DNA of 18,817 nt from positions 1 to 18,817 of the forward strand of contig DATFXF010000294.1 in the NCBI GenBank assembly GCA_035258565.1, in the 5' to 3' direction. The notes beneath the pieces are model-generated. The model ran no database searches, was not told where the DNA came from, and saw only the letters and a program-made list of their open reading frames with translations. The position numbers and the translations under genes are program-made. Source of the DNA: DATFXF01 sp035258565 (lineage in GTDB: Bacteria > Acidobacteriota > Terriglobia > Acidiferrales > UBA7541). The number at the start of each line of letters is the position of its first letter. Position 1 is the first letter of the stretch. This document shows positions 1 to 7,295 of the stretch, piece after piece.

Positions 1-96
1 GACCAACTCCTTCACCACCGATGCGGGCCGCTCCACCACCTCACCCGCGGCAATCTTGTTGGCGACGCTTTCCGGAAGAATTCTTATGGGCGACAT
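1..96 (-). CDS. mutL: DNA mismatch repair protein MutL, N-terminal fragment cut by window edge
   Basis: Only the first 32 codons are in the window; the gene runs off the left edge. Read on the minus strand from the ATG at 96-94, the protein opens with MSPIRILPESVANKIAAGEV and continues through a VERPASVVKEL stretch. This is the hallmark start of MutL, the first motif of its GHKL ATPase domain, where the conserved Glu of the KEL segment lies. MutL couples MutS mismatch recognition to strand incision and excision, and acts in the cytoplasm on DNA. No strong Shine-Dalgarno is seen before the ATG. The gene lies about 80 nt downstream of a candidate small ORF that directly follows aspS, so it is probably the distal gene of the hisS-aspS transcript. 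The fragment is too short to judge the endonuclease domain. Identity is confident because this N-terminus is highly diagnostic. Confidence 0.9.
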   Translation of the reverse strand, partial: MSPIRILPESVANKIAAGEVVERPASVVKELV

Positions 97-179
97 TGGT
101 CAGCGCTCAAGACCATGAAACCACAGATCAACAAGGATGCAAACGGAGAAGAGTCAAGAAGGGGATTCCGCGAGGTATT

Positions 180-317
180 TCACCCCGACGACTCATCGCC
201 GGCTCCAATCTTGCCAGGAACAATCTTGCCGATGAAATAAGCCGCAACAAGCCCCACACCGAAAGACTCCAAGGGTCCCAGCCGCGACAAAAACCGGTCT
301 CCAGCGGTGGCGGGCAA
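180..317 (-). CDS. candidate small membrane peptide (45 codons) between aspS and mutL
   Basis: This short ORF is not recognised as any known family. It starts with TTG at 317-315, immediately after the aspS TGA (320-318) and in the same frame, and ends at TGA 182-180. An AGGAAA sequence at 324-329, inside the end of aspS, sits 6 nt upstream of the TTG and could act as its ribosome-binding site. The predicted peptide begins MPATAGDRFLSRLGPLESFG. It then has a hydrophobic, glycine-rich segment (about residues 19-35, containing VGLVAAYFIGKIVPG) and a short acidic tail (GDESSG), so it resembles a one-pass membrane peptide. Alternatives are a chance ORF, or a C-terminal extension of AspRS made by TGA readthrough. 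AspRS ends normally at its own stop, which argues against the extension. Third-position GC is high but somewhat lower than in neighbouring genes. The call rests on reading frame, spacing and composition only. Confidence 0.35.
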   Translation of the reverse strand: MPATAGDRFLSRLGPLESFGVGLVAAYFIGKIVPGKIGAGDESSG

Positions 318-2138
318 TCATGTTTTCCTAGAGGGCCCGATGGAAATGCCGAGCTCATCGAGTTGCGCAGGGTCGACCGGTGAGGGAGCGTCGGCCATCA
401 GGTCTTGCGCAGCGGTGGTCTTGGGGAAGGCGATCACTTCGCGAATGGATTTCTCGCCCGCGAGCAGAGCGACGACCCGGTCGAGCCCCAAGGCAATGCC
501 GCCGTGCGGCGGCGTTCCATAGGTGAGCGCATCGAGGAAAAAGCCGAAGCGCTGTCGGGCCTGCTCATCGCTCAGACCGAGCGCGCGAAACACGCGTGCC
601 TGCACATCCTTCCGATGAATGCGGATGCTGCCGGAGCCGAGCTCGACGCCGTTAAGGACCAGATCGTAACCCCGCGAGCGGATCGTGGCGCGCACCTCAG
701 CGGAAGGGTCCTCCAGTTTATCGAGATCCTCCTCGACAATTCCAGTAAATGGATGCTGCGCACTGACGAGCCGCTTTTCTGTTTTGCTCCACTCAAACAG
801 GGGAAAGCCGGTGACCCACACGAACTCCCAGCGGCCCTGGGGGACGAGTGCGAACTGTTCGGCAAGGTGCAGACGCAATTGCCCGGCGATCAGCCGAGCG
901 GCATCGGTGCCTTTGATCTGCTCTTTCGCTGCGACAGCGACGACCAGATCACCCACCTTTGCACCCACTTGCTGCGCCAACCTCTCCAGGGCATCTCGGT
1001 CAAGCGTCTTCTCGAGCGGCGAGGTGACACCCTCAACCGCAATCTTGACGCTATAGAGCCCGCGCGCGCCAAGGGATTTAGCGTGCTCTGCCAGCTCGTC
1101 GAGCTGCTTGCGGGAAATTGCCGCGGCACCGGGGACAGCGAGCGCATGCACCGGACCTTCAAGGTGAAGTGTCTCGCGTGCGGGCGCGAACAGGGACGAA
1201 ACATCATGCAATTCCATTCCAAAGCGCAGGTCGGGCTTGTCCGAGCCGTAGCGGCGGAGAGCCTCGAGGTATTCCATGCGCCTAAACGGCGGCTTCACCT
1301 CGACGCCCGCAGTGGCCCAGGCGCGCGCGATTGCGCGCTCGATGACGTCGAAGATGTCGTCGGGCCGCGGGAACGACATCTCAAGGTCGAGTTGCGTGAA
1401 TTCGGCCTGGCGGTCAGCGCGGAAGTCCTCATCGCGGAAGCAGCGGACGATCTGGAAATAGCGGTCCATGCCGGCAATCATCAGGATCTGCTTGAAGATC
1501 TGCGGCGACTGCGGCAGGGCATAGAACTGGCCACGGTGGATGCGGCTGGGCACCAGGTAGTCGCGGGCGCCTTCGGGCGTAGAGCGCGTGAGCATGGGCG
1601 TTTCGATCTCGTAGAAGCCCATCTCGTCGAGCGCCTTGCGAATTTCGAGAATCACGCGGTGCCGCAGGGCGATGTTGCGGTGGGGTCGCGGCCGCCGCAG
1701 GTCCAGGTACCGGTAGCGCAGGCGCGTCTCTTCGCTCGCTGCGACCTCGTCCTCAATCACAAACGGCGGCGTTTTCGCCGTATTGAGAATCTCGAGCGCG
1801 GTGGCCAGAACCTCGACTTCACCGGTAGCCAGCTCGGGGTTGGGCTTCTGCCGGCGCACGACGCGCCCTTCCACGCGAACGACGTACTCGGTGCGCAGCT
1901 CCTCAGCGTTTTGGTGCGCTGCCGGATGCTGCTCCTTGTTGAAAACTACTTGCGCGATGCCGGCGCGGTCACGTAGGTCAACGAAGATCAATTGCCCGAG
2001 GTCGCGCCGCCGGTGGATCCAGCCCATCAACACGACCTCGCGGTCGGCATCGCCCGCACGCAGGTCGCCGCAGTAGTGCGTCCGCTTCCCATGTCCGAGA
2101 GGATCGAGCACGTTTTCCCGCCTAGGATTTGCTGCCAC
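318..2138 (-). CDS. aspS: aspartyl-tRNA synthetase
   Basis: This is a class IIb aminoacyl-tRNA synthetase that charges tRNA-Asp in the cytoplasm. At 606 residues it has the long bacterial form. An N-terminal OB-fold anticodon-binding domain occupies about residues 20-125. The catalytic core carries motif 2 (FRDEDFRADRQAEF, about 234-247) and motif 3 (GIALGLDRVVAL, about 547-558). The bacterial GAD insertion lies at about 310-430, and the C-terminus has the usual DLMADAPSPVD. In the OB fold the RRRDLG segment (43-48) has Leu where non-discriminating enzymes often have His, which suggests an Asp-specific (discriminating) enzyme; this is inference. The longest reading starts with GTG at 2138-2136 and overlaps the end of hisS by 17 nt. 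A second GTG at 2111-2109 (VLDPLG...) aligns with the usual start of the family and may be the true one. The gene is coupled to hisS upstream. Confidence 0.96.
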   Translation of the reverse strand: MAANPRRENVLDPLGHGKRTHYCGDLRAGDADREVVLMGWIHRRRDLGQLIFVDLRDRAGIAQVVFNKEQHPAAHQNAEELRTEYVVRVEGRVVRRQKPNPELATGEVEVLATALEILNTAKTPPFVIEDEVAASEETRLRYRYLDLRRPRPHRNIALRHRVILEIRKALDEMGFYEIETPMLTRSTPEGARDYLVPSRIHRGQFYALPQSPQIFKQILMIAGMDRYFQIVRCFRDEDFRADRQAEFTQLDLEMSFPRPDDIFDVIERAIARAWATAGVEVKPPFRRMEYLEALRRYGSDKPDLRFGMELHDVSSLFAPARETLHLEGPVHALAVPGAAAISRKQLDELAEHAKSLGARGLYSVKIAVEGVTSPLEKTLDRDALERLAQQVGAKVGDLVVAVAAKEQIKGTDAARLIAGQLRLHLAEQFALVPQGRWEFVWVTGFPLFEWSKTEKRLVSAQHPFTGIVEEDLDKLEDPSAEVRATIRSRGYDLVLNGVELGSGSIRIHRKDVQARVFRALGLSDEQARQRFGFFLDALTYGTPPHGGIALGLDRVVALLAGEKSIREVIAFPKTTAAQDLMADAPSPVDPAQLDELGISIGPSRKT

Positions 2139-3522
2139 TCTTACTTTGCTCAGATTTCAAATATTCGACCAGCTCCGATTCGGTGAGCTTCTTCTGCCCG
2201 CCGTCGGCCATGCGCCGCAGAACGAACTGGCCGGAGGCCAGCTCGCTTTCCCCGAGCAACAAGGCATAGCGCGCGCCGAGCTTGTCGGCCAAGCCGAGTG
2301 ACTTTTTGAGCTTCATCTCTTCGGCCGGCACTTCGACAACCAGAGCTGTGTCCCGCAGGCTCCGCGCGAGTTTCACCGCCGCCGGATACGCCGCGGCACC
2401 AATCCAGGCGATCAGCACATCCACGGGATGAGCCGCTTCCACCTGGCCCGCAGCCTTGATGGCATCAAGGAAGCGGTCTTCGCCCAGTGCGAATCCAATG
2501 CCCGTGGCTGGCGGGCCGCCGAGCAGCTGGGAAAGGCCGTCGTAGCGCCCACCGCCGACGAGCGCGTTCTGCGCGCCGAGCGCGGGGCTGGTGATCTCAA
2601 ACGTCGTGCGCATGTAGTAGTCGAGCCCGCGCACCAGGCGCCAGTTGACCTCATAAGCGATGCCCCGCAGTTTCAGCTCTTCTTGCACCCCGGTGAAATG
2701 CTCCCGGCAATCCTCGCAAAGATAGTCGGAAATCCTGGGCAGAGTCTCGATGACCGGCTGTTCTTCGGGCAGCTTCGAATCCAGCACGCGCAATGGATTC
2801 GTCTCCATGCGTCGCTGGCTGTCCGGGCCCAGCTTTTCCCGCACTTTGAAGAGCGCCTCGCGCAGGCGCGCCACGTACTTCGGACGGCAGTTCGCGCAAC
2901 CGATCGAGTTCAAGAGCAAGGTCCAGCGCTCGATCCGGCAACGCCCAAGCAGCACGGTGAGCATCTCAATCAGCTCGGCGTCAATCGCCGGGTGGTCGGA
3001 GCGGCCCAGCACCTCCGCACCAATCTGATAGAACTGGCGGTAGCGGCCCTTCTGCGGCCGCTCCCGGCGGAACATCGGCCCCACGTAGTACAGCCTCACG
3101 TTGCCCGGCCAAGTGTGCATGCCGTGCTCGATGTAGGCGCGCACAACCGATGCCGTCGCTTCCGGGCGCAGAGTTAGCCACTGGAATTCGGAAAAGTCAT
3201 CCCAGATGGGGGCCGGGGAACCTTCACCAGACGGGCGAACCTTGGTTCGATCAACGCCCTTTCTCATTCGGACTTTGATGAGTTCATCCAGATCGAACGG
3301 GTCCGGAAATGTATACATCTCTTTGGAGACGATATCGGTGTCGGTCCCCACCGAGCGGGCAAATAATTGCGTCTCTTCAAACACTGGCAAGCGGATCTCG
3401 CGGTAGCCATAGGACTCCAGCACTTGCCGCGCGGTCCGTTCGAACCAGTTCCACAGCGACGTGTCCGGCGGCAGGATGTCACGGACGCCTCGAATGGCGC
3501 GGAATTTCTTCTGCTCGGCCAC
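2122..3522 (-). CDS. hisS: histidyl-tRNA synthetase with an extra segment
   Basis: This class II synthetase charges tRNA-His. Residues 7-20 (FRAIRGVRDILPPD) are the typical N-terminus. Motif 2 is FRRERPQKGRYRQF (151-164). The histidine-binding motifs are LVRGLDYYMRTTFEI (about 296-310) and ALVGGGRYDGL (320-330), and motif 3 is GIGFALGEDR (341-350). A C-terminal anticodon-binding domain follows (about 367-460). Two CxxC pairs (C209/C212 and C269/C272) could bind zinc. The protein is 466 residues, against roughly 420-430 for many bacterial HisRS. Most of the excess is a charged segment at residues 73-115, between EMYTF and LTLRPEAT, where relatives usually have only a few residues. Translation starts at GTG (3522-3520), which shares one base with the TAG stop of the upstream gene; a GGAG lies 8 nt before it. 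It is followed by aspS with a 17-nt overlap. Confidence 0.96.
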   Translation of the reverse strand: MAEQKKFRAIRGVRDILPPDTSLWNWFERTARQVLESYGYREIRLPVFEETQLFARSVGTDTDIVSKEMYTFPDPFDLDELIKVRMRKGVDRTKVRPSGEGSPAPIWDDFSEFQWLTLRPEATASVVRAYIEHGMHTWPGNVRLYYVGPMFRRERPQKGRYRQFYQIGAEVLGRSDHPAIDAELIEMLTVLLGRCRIERWTLLLNSIGCANCRPKYVARLREALFKVREKLGPDSQRRMETNPLRVLDSKLPEEQPVIETLPRISDYLCEDCREHFTGVQEELKLRGIAYEVNWRLVRGLDYYMRTTFEITSPALGAQNALVGGGRYDGLSQLLGGPPATGIGFALGEDRFLDAIKAAGQVEAAHPVDVLIAWIGAAAYPAAVKLARSLRDTALVVEVPAEEMKLKKSLGLADKLGARYALLLGESELASGQFVLRRMADGGQKKLTESELVEYLKSEQSKSGSKS

Positions 3523-4037
3523 TACTTGGACTCCGCACGATAGGCTTCCATGTACTCGACGTAGCGAGCGGCGTAGCCGTCGATGGCTTGCTGATCCGCA
3601 GGGGTGAGCGCGCGGCAGAACTTCCCTGGATGGCCCATGAAAAGGCTGCCCGGCGGGACCGCCGTGCCCTCCAAGACCAGCGTGCCGGCGGCAATGATGC
3701 TTCCGGCGCCAATTTTCGCGTTGTTCAGCACCACCGAGCCCATCCCCACCAGCACGCGCGACTCAATCGTGCAGCCGTGCAAGATAACGCCGTGGCCGAT
3801 AGTGACTCCGTCGCCGATCACAACCGGATAATCATCTTTCATCCCATGCAGCACGGAGCCGTCCTGAATATTCGTGCGCGCGCCAATGCGGATCCAGTTC
3901 GCGTCGCCCCGGATCACCACGCCGGGCCAGATGCTCGAGTGCTGGCCTATGGTTACGTCGCCGATCACCACAGCGGCCGGGTCGATGTAGGCCGACGCGG
4001 CAATCCGTGGCGCATGCCCGAGATAGCTGCGGATCAA
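3522..4037 (-). CDS. gamma-carbonic anhydrase-like hexapeptide-repeat protein
   Basis: This is a 171-residue left-handed beta-helix protein of the gamma-carbonic anhydrase / YrdA / CaiE / PaaY group. Imperfect hexapeptide repeats run from about residue 15 to 130 (for example VVIGDVTIG, IRIGARTNI, VVIGDGVTIGHG), followed by a C-terminal alpha helix. The three expected zinc-binding histidines are visible: H64 (SVLHG), H82 (IGHG) and H87 (ILHG). The conserved RGD (43-45) and QDGS (58-61) are also present. These support a metal-binding trimer; whether it hydrates CO2 or acts on another substrate cannot be told from sequence. The start is TTG at 4037-4035, supported by GAGGTG at 4045-4050 with a 7-nt spacer. 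The TAG stop overlaps the GTG of hisS by one base, so the two are translationally coupled. It appears to be the first gene of the hisS-aspS cluster. Confidence 0.9.
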   Translation of the reverse strand: MIRSYLGHAPRIAASAYIDPAAVVIGDVTIGQHSSIWPGVVIRGDANWIRIGARTNIQDGSVLHGMKDDYPVVIGDGVTIGHGVILHGCTIESRVLVGMGSVVLNNAKIGAGSIIAAGTLVLEGTAVPPGSLFMGHPGKFCRALTPADQQAIDGYAARYVEYMEAYRAESK

Positions 4038-4256
4038 TTCGACCCACCTCGAAGACTTGCGGGGCTGGAGCTTGGAAAAGACATGAGCTCGATTCCCCTG
4101 GGAGCTCCGATCCTCCTGAAAATTCGAGCCAGCGGATAAACACGCAAAGCTAACACACGCGCCAGAGGCTTACAAGAAAGGGCGCACAAATGCCAATTTA
4201 TAGGGGAAGGAAATACCGACAGCAGCGAGCATCCTGACGACACAAGAACAGAGATT
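4038..4256 (-). other. intergenic gap upstream of the carbonic anhydrase-hisS-aspS cluster
   Basis: About 220 nt separate the glycosyltransferase stop from the carbonic anhydrase start, and the gap probably holds the promoter of the downstream cluster. No convincing -35/-10 pair was found. An AGGAGG at 4112-4117 (minus strand) has no start codon at normal spacing. A 16-codon mini-ORF (ATG at 4084-4082, stop at 4036-4034) overlaps the TTG start of the carbonic anhydrase gene and could couple translation, but it may be chance. Confidence 0.4.
4045..4050 (-). promoter_or_regulatory. ribosome-binding site deciding a TTG start
   Basis: GAGGTG on the minus strand lies 7 nt before the TTG of the carbonic anhydrase-like gene. 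It is the reason for accepting a TTG start where no suitable ATG is present. Confidence 0.65.
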
Positions 4257-5804
4257 CTAGTTCCAGTGCCTCAGTTGAGGCCACACCTTGTCGAGCGGCC
4301 AGTGCAGGCCCCGGCAGAGATACACATCAAAGTGCTGGTACGGCATTGAGTAGGGGTGATAGACGGTCGTGACCTTCTCAAAATGATCGAACAGTTCGGC
4401 TAGCCGTTCCGGCCGATCGTCCATCACGATCATGCACTCGCCCGTATAGCCGCGCGGCCCCCAGAGAAAATAGTTCTGGTGCCCGCTAATGGCCTTGGGC
4501 AACCCCATTCTCTTGCCAAAGAAGTCAATCGCGCCAGCCTGCCCGTAATTCTGGCCGAAGATCGCGCACCGGCGCTGGTCTTCGGGAGAAAGCTTATCGT
4601 AGGCGCCAGCGACCGCCGCGGCCATCTCCTGCCAGCCAAACATGTCTGCATAAATCTGCGGCAGCGGGCCTAGCCGGTGGGTTTCGATCGGTGGAGGTCC
4701 GAAGCGGAGTGCCCGCGAGTAGCGGATGTACGTCTCCACCGGCAGGACGGGAAAGAATGCAAATGGGGCCAGGAGCGCTCCGGTGAGAACAAGCGCGAGG
4801 AGATAGGTCGGCTTCAACCACTCCCAGCTCCGGCGCTCGGCAAAGTTCTGGAATACCACGGCACCAGCGGCAAAGAGCATCGGATAGGCGGGCGCCAGAT
4901 AATAGATGCGGCCACGCAGTAGCAAGAAGCAGGCAAGGATTACCAAATACGTCCAACCCAGTACGCGATAGGGCCTGCCCTCCCGCACAAAGAGGTAATA
5001 GCCAAGGCCTGCGAGCCACACTGGAAACGCCAGGGGATGCATGAACAGAACCTGCTGGAGGATGAATCCCAGCCAGCCGAGCGACACATTGCGGCCGCTG
5101 CGCTGGACGTTCTGCAAGAGCTCGATGGTTGGAAAGTGGCGATGAATCTCCCAGATCAGATTGGGCAGAAAGATCAACAGCGCCAGCAGACCCCCGAGCC
5201 AGATCCAGACGCTTCCGAAGAAGCGCCGTTCGGGCGTCAGAAGCAGCCCGAGAAAGAACCCAAACCCAAAGAAGAGCATCGAGTGTTTGTTCTCGAGGCC
5301 CAGCCCGGCCAACAAACCAAACAGAAGCCAAAGCCTTTGGTTGCCACCCTTGAATATGAGGATAGCCACGTAGGCGCAGCCCATCCAGAACACAGGCTCA
5401 AGAGCGTTCATCGTGAGCAGATTGTCGATGCCTAGGTAGAGGGGAGCGACCATGACGGCAACGCACGCCAGCACCTGCGCGTAGCGCTGGCCGCCCAACT
5501 CGCGGACGATGAGCCCGGTGAGCAAGACCTTCAGGCCGGCAGCCACAGCAGGGAAAAAGCGCAACGCATGCAGCGAATCGCCCAGCAGCAGGCGAGTCAG
5601 GTGTGTAACCAAGGCAATCAACGGCGGCTGATCTACATATCCCCAATCCAGGTGTTCGCTGCAAGCCAGGTAATAGAGCTCATCCACAAAATAGCCGTAG
5701 CGCCCGTTGAACAGCGTGTGCAACACAAGTGTCGCCAGCGCCAGGCAGGAGAGGACGGCCTTGTCACCCAGAAGGCCGCGGCTCCGAGCGGTTCTGTCAG
5801 GCAA
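4257..5804 (-). CDS. GT39-type (ArnT/PMT-like) membrane glycosyltransferase
   Basis: This is a 515-residue polytopic inner-membrane protein. Roughly nine to twelve hydrophobic segments lie in the first 360 residues, followed by a soluble C-terminal domain (about 370-515). After the first membrane segment comes the GT-C signature FVDELYYLACSEHLDWGY, with D41-E42 as the likely catalytic acidic pair of the first periplasmic loop, and then VDQPPL. The segment GLGLENKHS (about 167-175) is another feature I associate with this family. Such enzymes transfer sugars from polyprenyl-phosphate donors to lipid A, proteins or other envelope acceptors; the substrate here is unknown. The start is TTG at 5804-5802, supported by AGGAG at 5812-5816 with 7-nt spacing. 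It lies 122 nt downstream of mrp on the same strand, and may be co-transcribed with it because no terminator is visible between them. Confidence 0.88.
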   Translation of the reverse strand: MPDRTARSRGLLGDKAVLSCLALATLVLHTLFNGRYGYFVDELYYLACSEHLDWGYVDQPPLIALVTHLTRLLLGDSLHALRFFPAVAAGLKVLLTGLIVRELGGQRYAQVLACVAVMVAPLYLGIDNLLTMNALEPVFWMGCAYVAILIFKGGNQRLWLLFGLLAGLGLENKHSMLFFGFGFFLGLLLTPERRFFGSVWIWLGGLLALLIFLPNLIWEIHRHFPTIELLQNVQRSGRNVSLGWLGFILQQVLFMHPLAFPVWLAGLGYYLFVREGRPYRVLGWTYLVILACFLLLRGRIYYLAPAYPMLFAAGAVVFQNFAERRSWEWLKPTYLLALVLTGALLAPFAFFPVLPVETYIRYSRALRFGPPPIETHRLGPLPQIYADMFGWQEMAAAVAGAYDKLSPEDQRRCAIFGQNYGQAGAIDFFGKRMGLPKAISGHQNYFLWGPRGYTGECMIVMDDRPERLAELFDHFEKVTTVYHPYSMPYQHFDVYLCRGLHWPLDKVWPQLRHWN

Positions 5805-5811
5805 GGCGAAT

Positions 5812-5816
5812 CTCCT
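5812..5816 (-). promoter_or_regulatory. ribosome-binding site deciding a TTG start
   Basis: AGGAG on the minus strand, 7 nt before the TTG start of the glycosyltransferase gene. No in-frame ATG lies nearby, so this site supports the non-ATG start. Confidence 0.65.
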
Positions 5817-5926
5817 GCGCGTTGCGCGAAGCGCTTGCGTCGATCTGCTCGAGACAGGCGACGATTTTCGAAAGAACAGAAAGTCTCAACAGGAAGGTCA
5901 CAGTGGTAGAAACAGGAGGCCGGCCA

Positions 5927-7009
5927 TCAGAGGATTTCGACCAGCGGGGCCGGCGCGGAAAGGTTCACTACTGAGAGTCGCGCGGCCACGGCACGCGCCA
6001 TGGCGTACACGCTCTTCGCGCCGGGGGCCTCTTCGCCAAACGCGGCGACGGGCTTGCCCGTATCGCCACCGATGCGGATCTGCGGATCGATTTCGACTTC
6101 CCCCAAGAACGGGACGCCGAAGGCCTCCGCCATGCGCTGGCCTTCGCCATGTCCGAAGACGTCGATGCGCTGGTGGCAGTGCGGGCAGGTGAGGTAGCTC
6201 ATGTTCTCGACCACTCCGAGCACCTCGACGTTCACTTGGCGGAACATTTCGATGGCCTTGCGCACATCGGCCAGGGCCACCACCGAGGGCGTGGTGACGA
6301 TCACGGCCCCCGAGACGGGCACGGACTGAATCAACGTCAATTGCACGTCGCCCGTGCCCGGCGGCAGGTCCACGATCAGGTAATCGAGCTCGCCCCAGTC
6401 CACGCTGCGCAGGAATTGCTGGATCACACTGTGGAGCATCGGTCCGCGCCAGATCATCGGCCGGTCGCCGGGGTTGAGCAGGCCCATGGAGATCATCCTC
6501 AAGTCGTAGGCGGCAACCGGCAGGATGCGTCGGTCGCTGACGGCCTGCGGCTGCTCGGTTGTGCCCAGCATCAGCGGCACATTGGGCCCGTACACGTCGG
6601 CATCGAGCAAACCGACCGTGGCGCCCATGCGTTTGAGGGCAATCGCGAGGTTCACGGCAACCGTCGTCTTGCCAACGCCGCCCTTGCCGCTGGCAACCGC
6701 GACCAGGTTCTTCACGCCGGGGATGGGAACCTTGTCCGCGACGGCGCGACCGCGCGGCACTTGCGCGTCGAAGTTCACCTCCACTGCGCGCGCGCCCAGC
6801 CGACCGAGCGCCGCGCGCACATCCTCGCCGATCTTGTCCTTGAGCGGGCAGGCAGGAGTGGTTAGCGTGACGGTCAGCGCCACCGTGCCATCGTTGATGC
6901 GGATGTTTTTCACCATGTTGAGCGTGACGATGTCCTTGTGCAGCTCCGGCTCCATCACGCTGCGCAGCGCTTCGACAATCGCGGCTTCCGTCAACGGGGC
7001 ACCTGCCAT
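5927..7009 (-). CDS. mrp: Mrp/NBP35-family iron-sulfur cluster carrier ATPase
   Basis: The product is a 360-residue cytoplasmic P-loop ATPase that assembles or transfers Fe-S clusters. Residues 5-85 form the MIP18-like (DUF59) domain, with the typical VMEPEL and TTPACPLKD segments. The deviant Walker A motif SGKGGVGKTT lies at about 107-116, DADVYGPNVP at 136-145 and IVDLPPGTGD at 212-221. The cluster-bridging CPHC is at 275-278 (SYLTCPHC). The frame could extend to 7075, but the ATG at 7009-7007 is chosen because AAGGAG (around 7021-7027, minus strand) lies about 11 nt upstream and the protein then begins at the family's normal N-terminus. The gene is divergent from the broken ORF at 7296 and is followed by the glycosyltransferase gene. 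The family is certain; the exact client proteins are not. Confidence 0.95.
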   Translation of the reverse strand: MAGAPLTEAAIVEALRSVMEPELHKDIVTLNMVKNIRINDGTVALTVTLTTPACPLKDKIGEDVRAALGRLGARAVEVNFDAQVPRGRAVADKVPIPGVKNLVAVASGKGGVGKTTVAVNLAIALKRMGATVGLLDADVYGPNVPLMLGTTEQPQAVSDRRILPVAAYDLRMISMGLLNPGDRPMIWRGPMLHSVIQQFLRSVDWGELDYLIVDLPPGTGDVQLTLIQSVPVSGAVIVTTPSVVALADVRKAIEMFRQVNVEVLGVVENMSYLTCPHCHQRIDVFGHGEGQRMAEAFGVPFLGEVEIDPQIRIGGDTGKPVAAFGEEAPGAKSVYAMARAVAARLSVVNLSAPAPLVEIL

Positions 7010-7046
7010 GCGAATCGTTTCTCCTTGCCGAAAGAGCCCATTAGCG

Positions 7047-7075
7047 ATGATAGACCTCGATGGCGCCGCGAGCAA
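7047..7075 (-). promoter_or_regulatory. possible sigma70 promoter of mrp
   Basis: On the minus strand, TTGCTC (7070-7075) and TATCAT (7047-7052) are 17 nt apart. The -10 is a good match and the -35 weak. It lies about 37 nt before the mrp start codon. Confidence 0.35.
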
Positions 7076-7295
7076 GCTGCCTTGGTCGCGGCGGTCGCGG
7101 CCCCGGTCTGCCTGTAGAGAACCCTGGCGTTCTTATCTCACCACACTCGGGCGTCATCCCCATTGTTTCCTTCCTTCACCCAGCTACCTTGCCAGAAGGG
7201 CCTGTGGGCGCTTCTCATCAAGCACGTAGGATGAGTCGAACCTCAAGTCGAAATCAGATCCCAAGATTGTCGCGGCACGGCCCTTCGTCCGCAGC

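Noticed and set aside
405..1976. Long plus-strand ORF (523 codons) across aspS
   Set aside because: It is the antisense shadow of aspS. GC-rich third positions keep the opposite strand open, and its product has no domain signature, whereas the minus-strand frame has all AspRS motifs.
4034..4243. 69-codon minus-strand ORF upstream of the carbonic anhydrase gene
   Set aside because: No domain, no good ribosome-binding site at its start, and it spans the probable promoter region. Only the last 16 codons were kept as a weak coupling idea.
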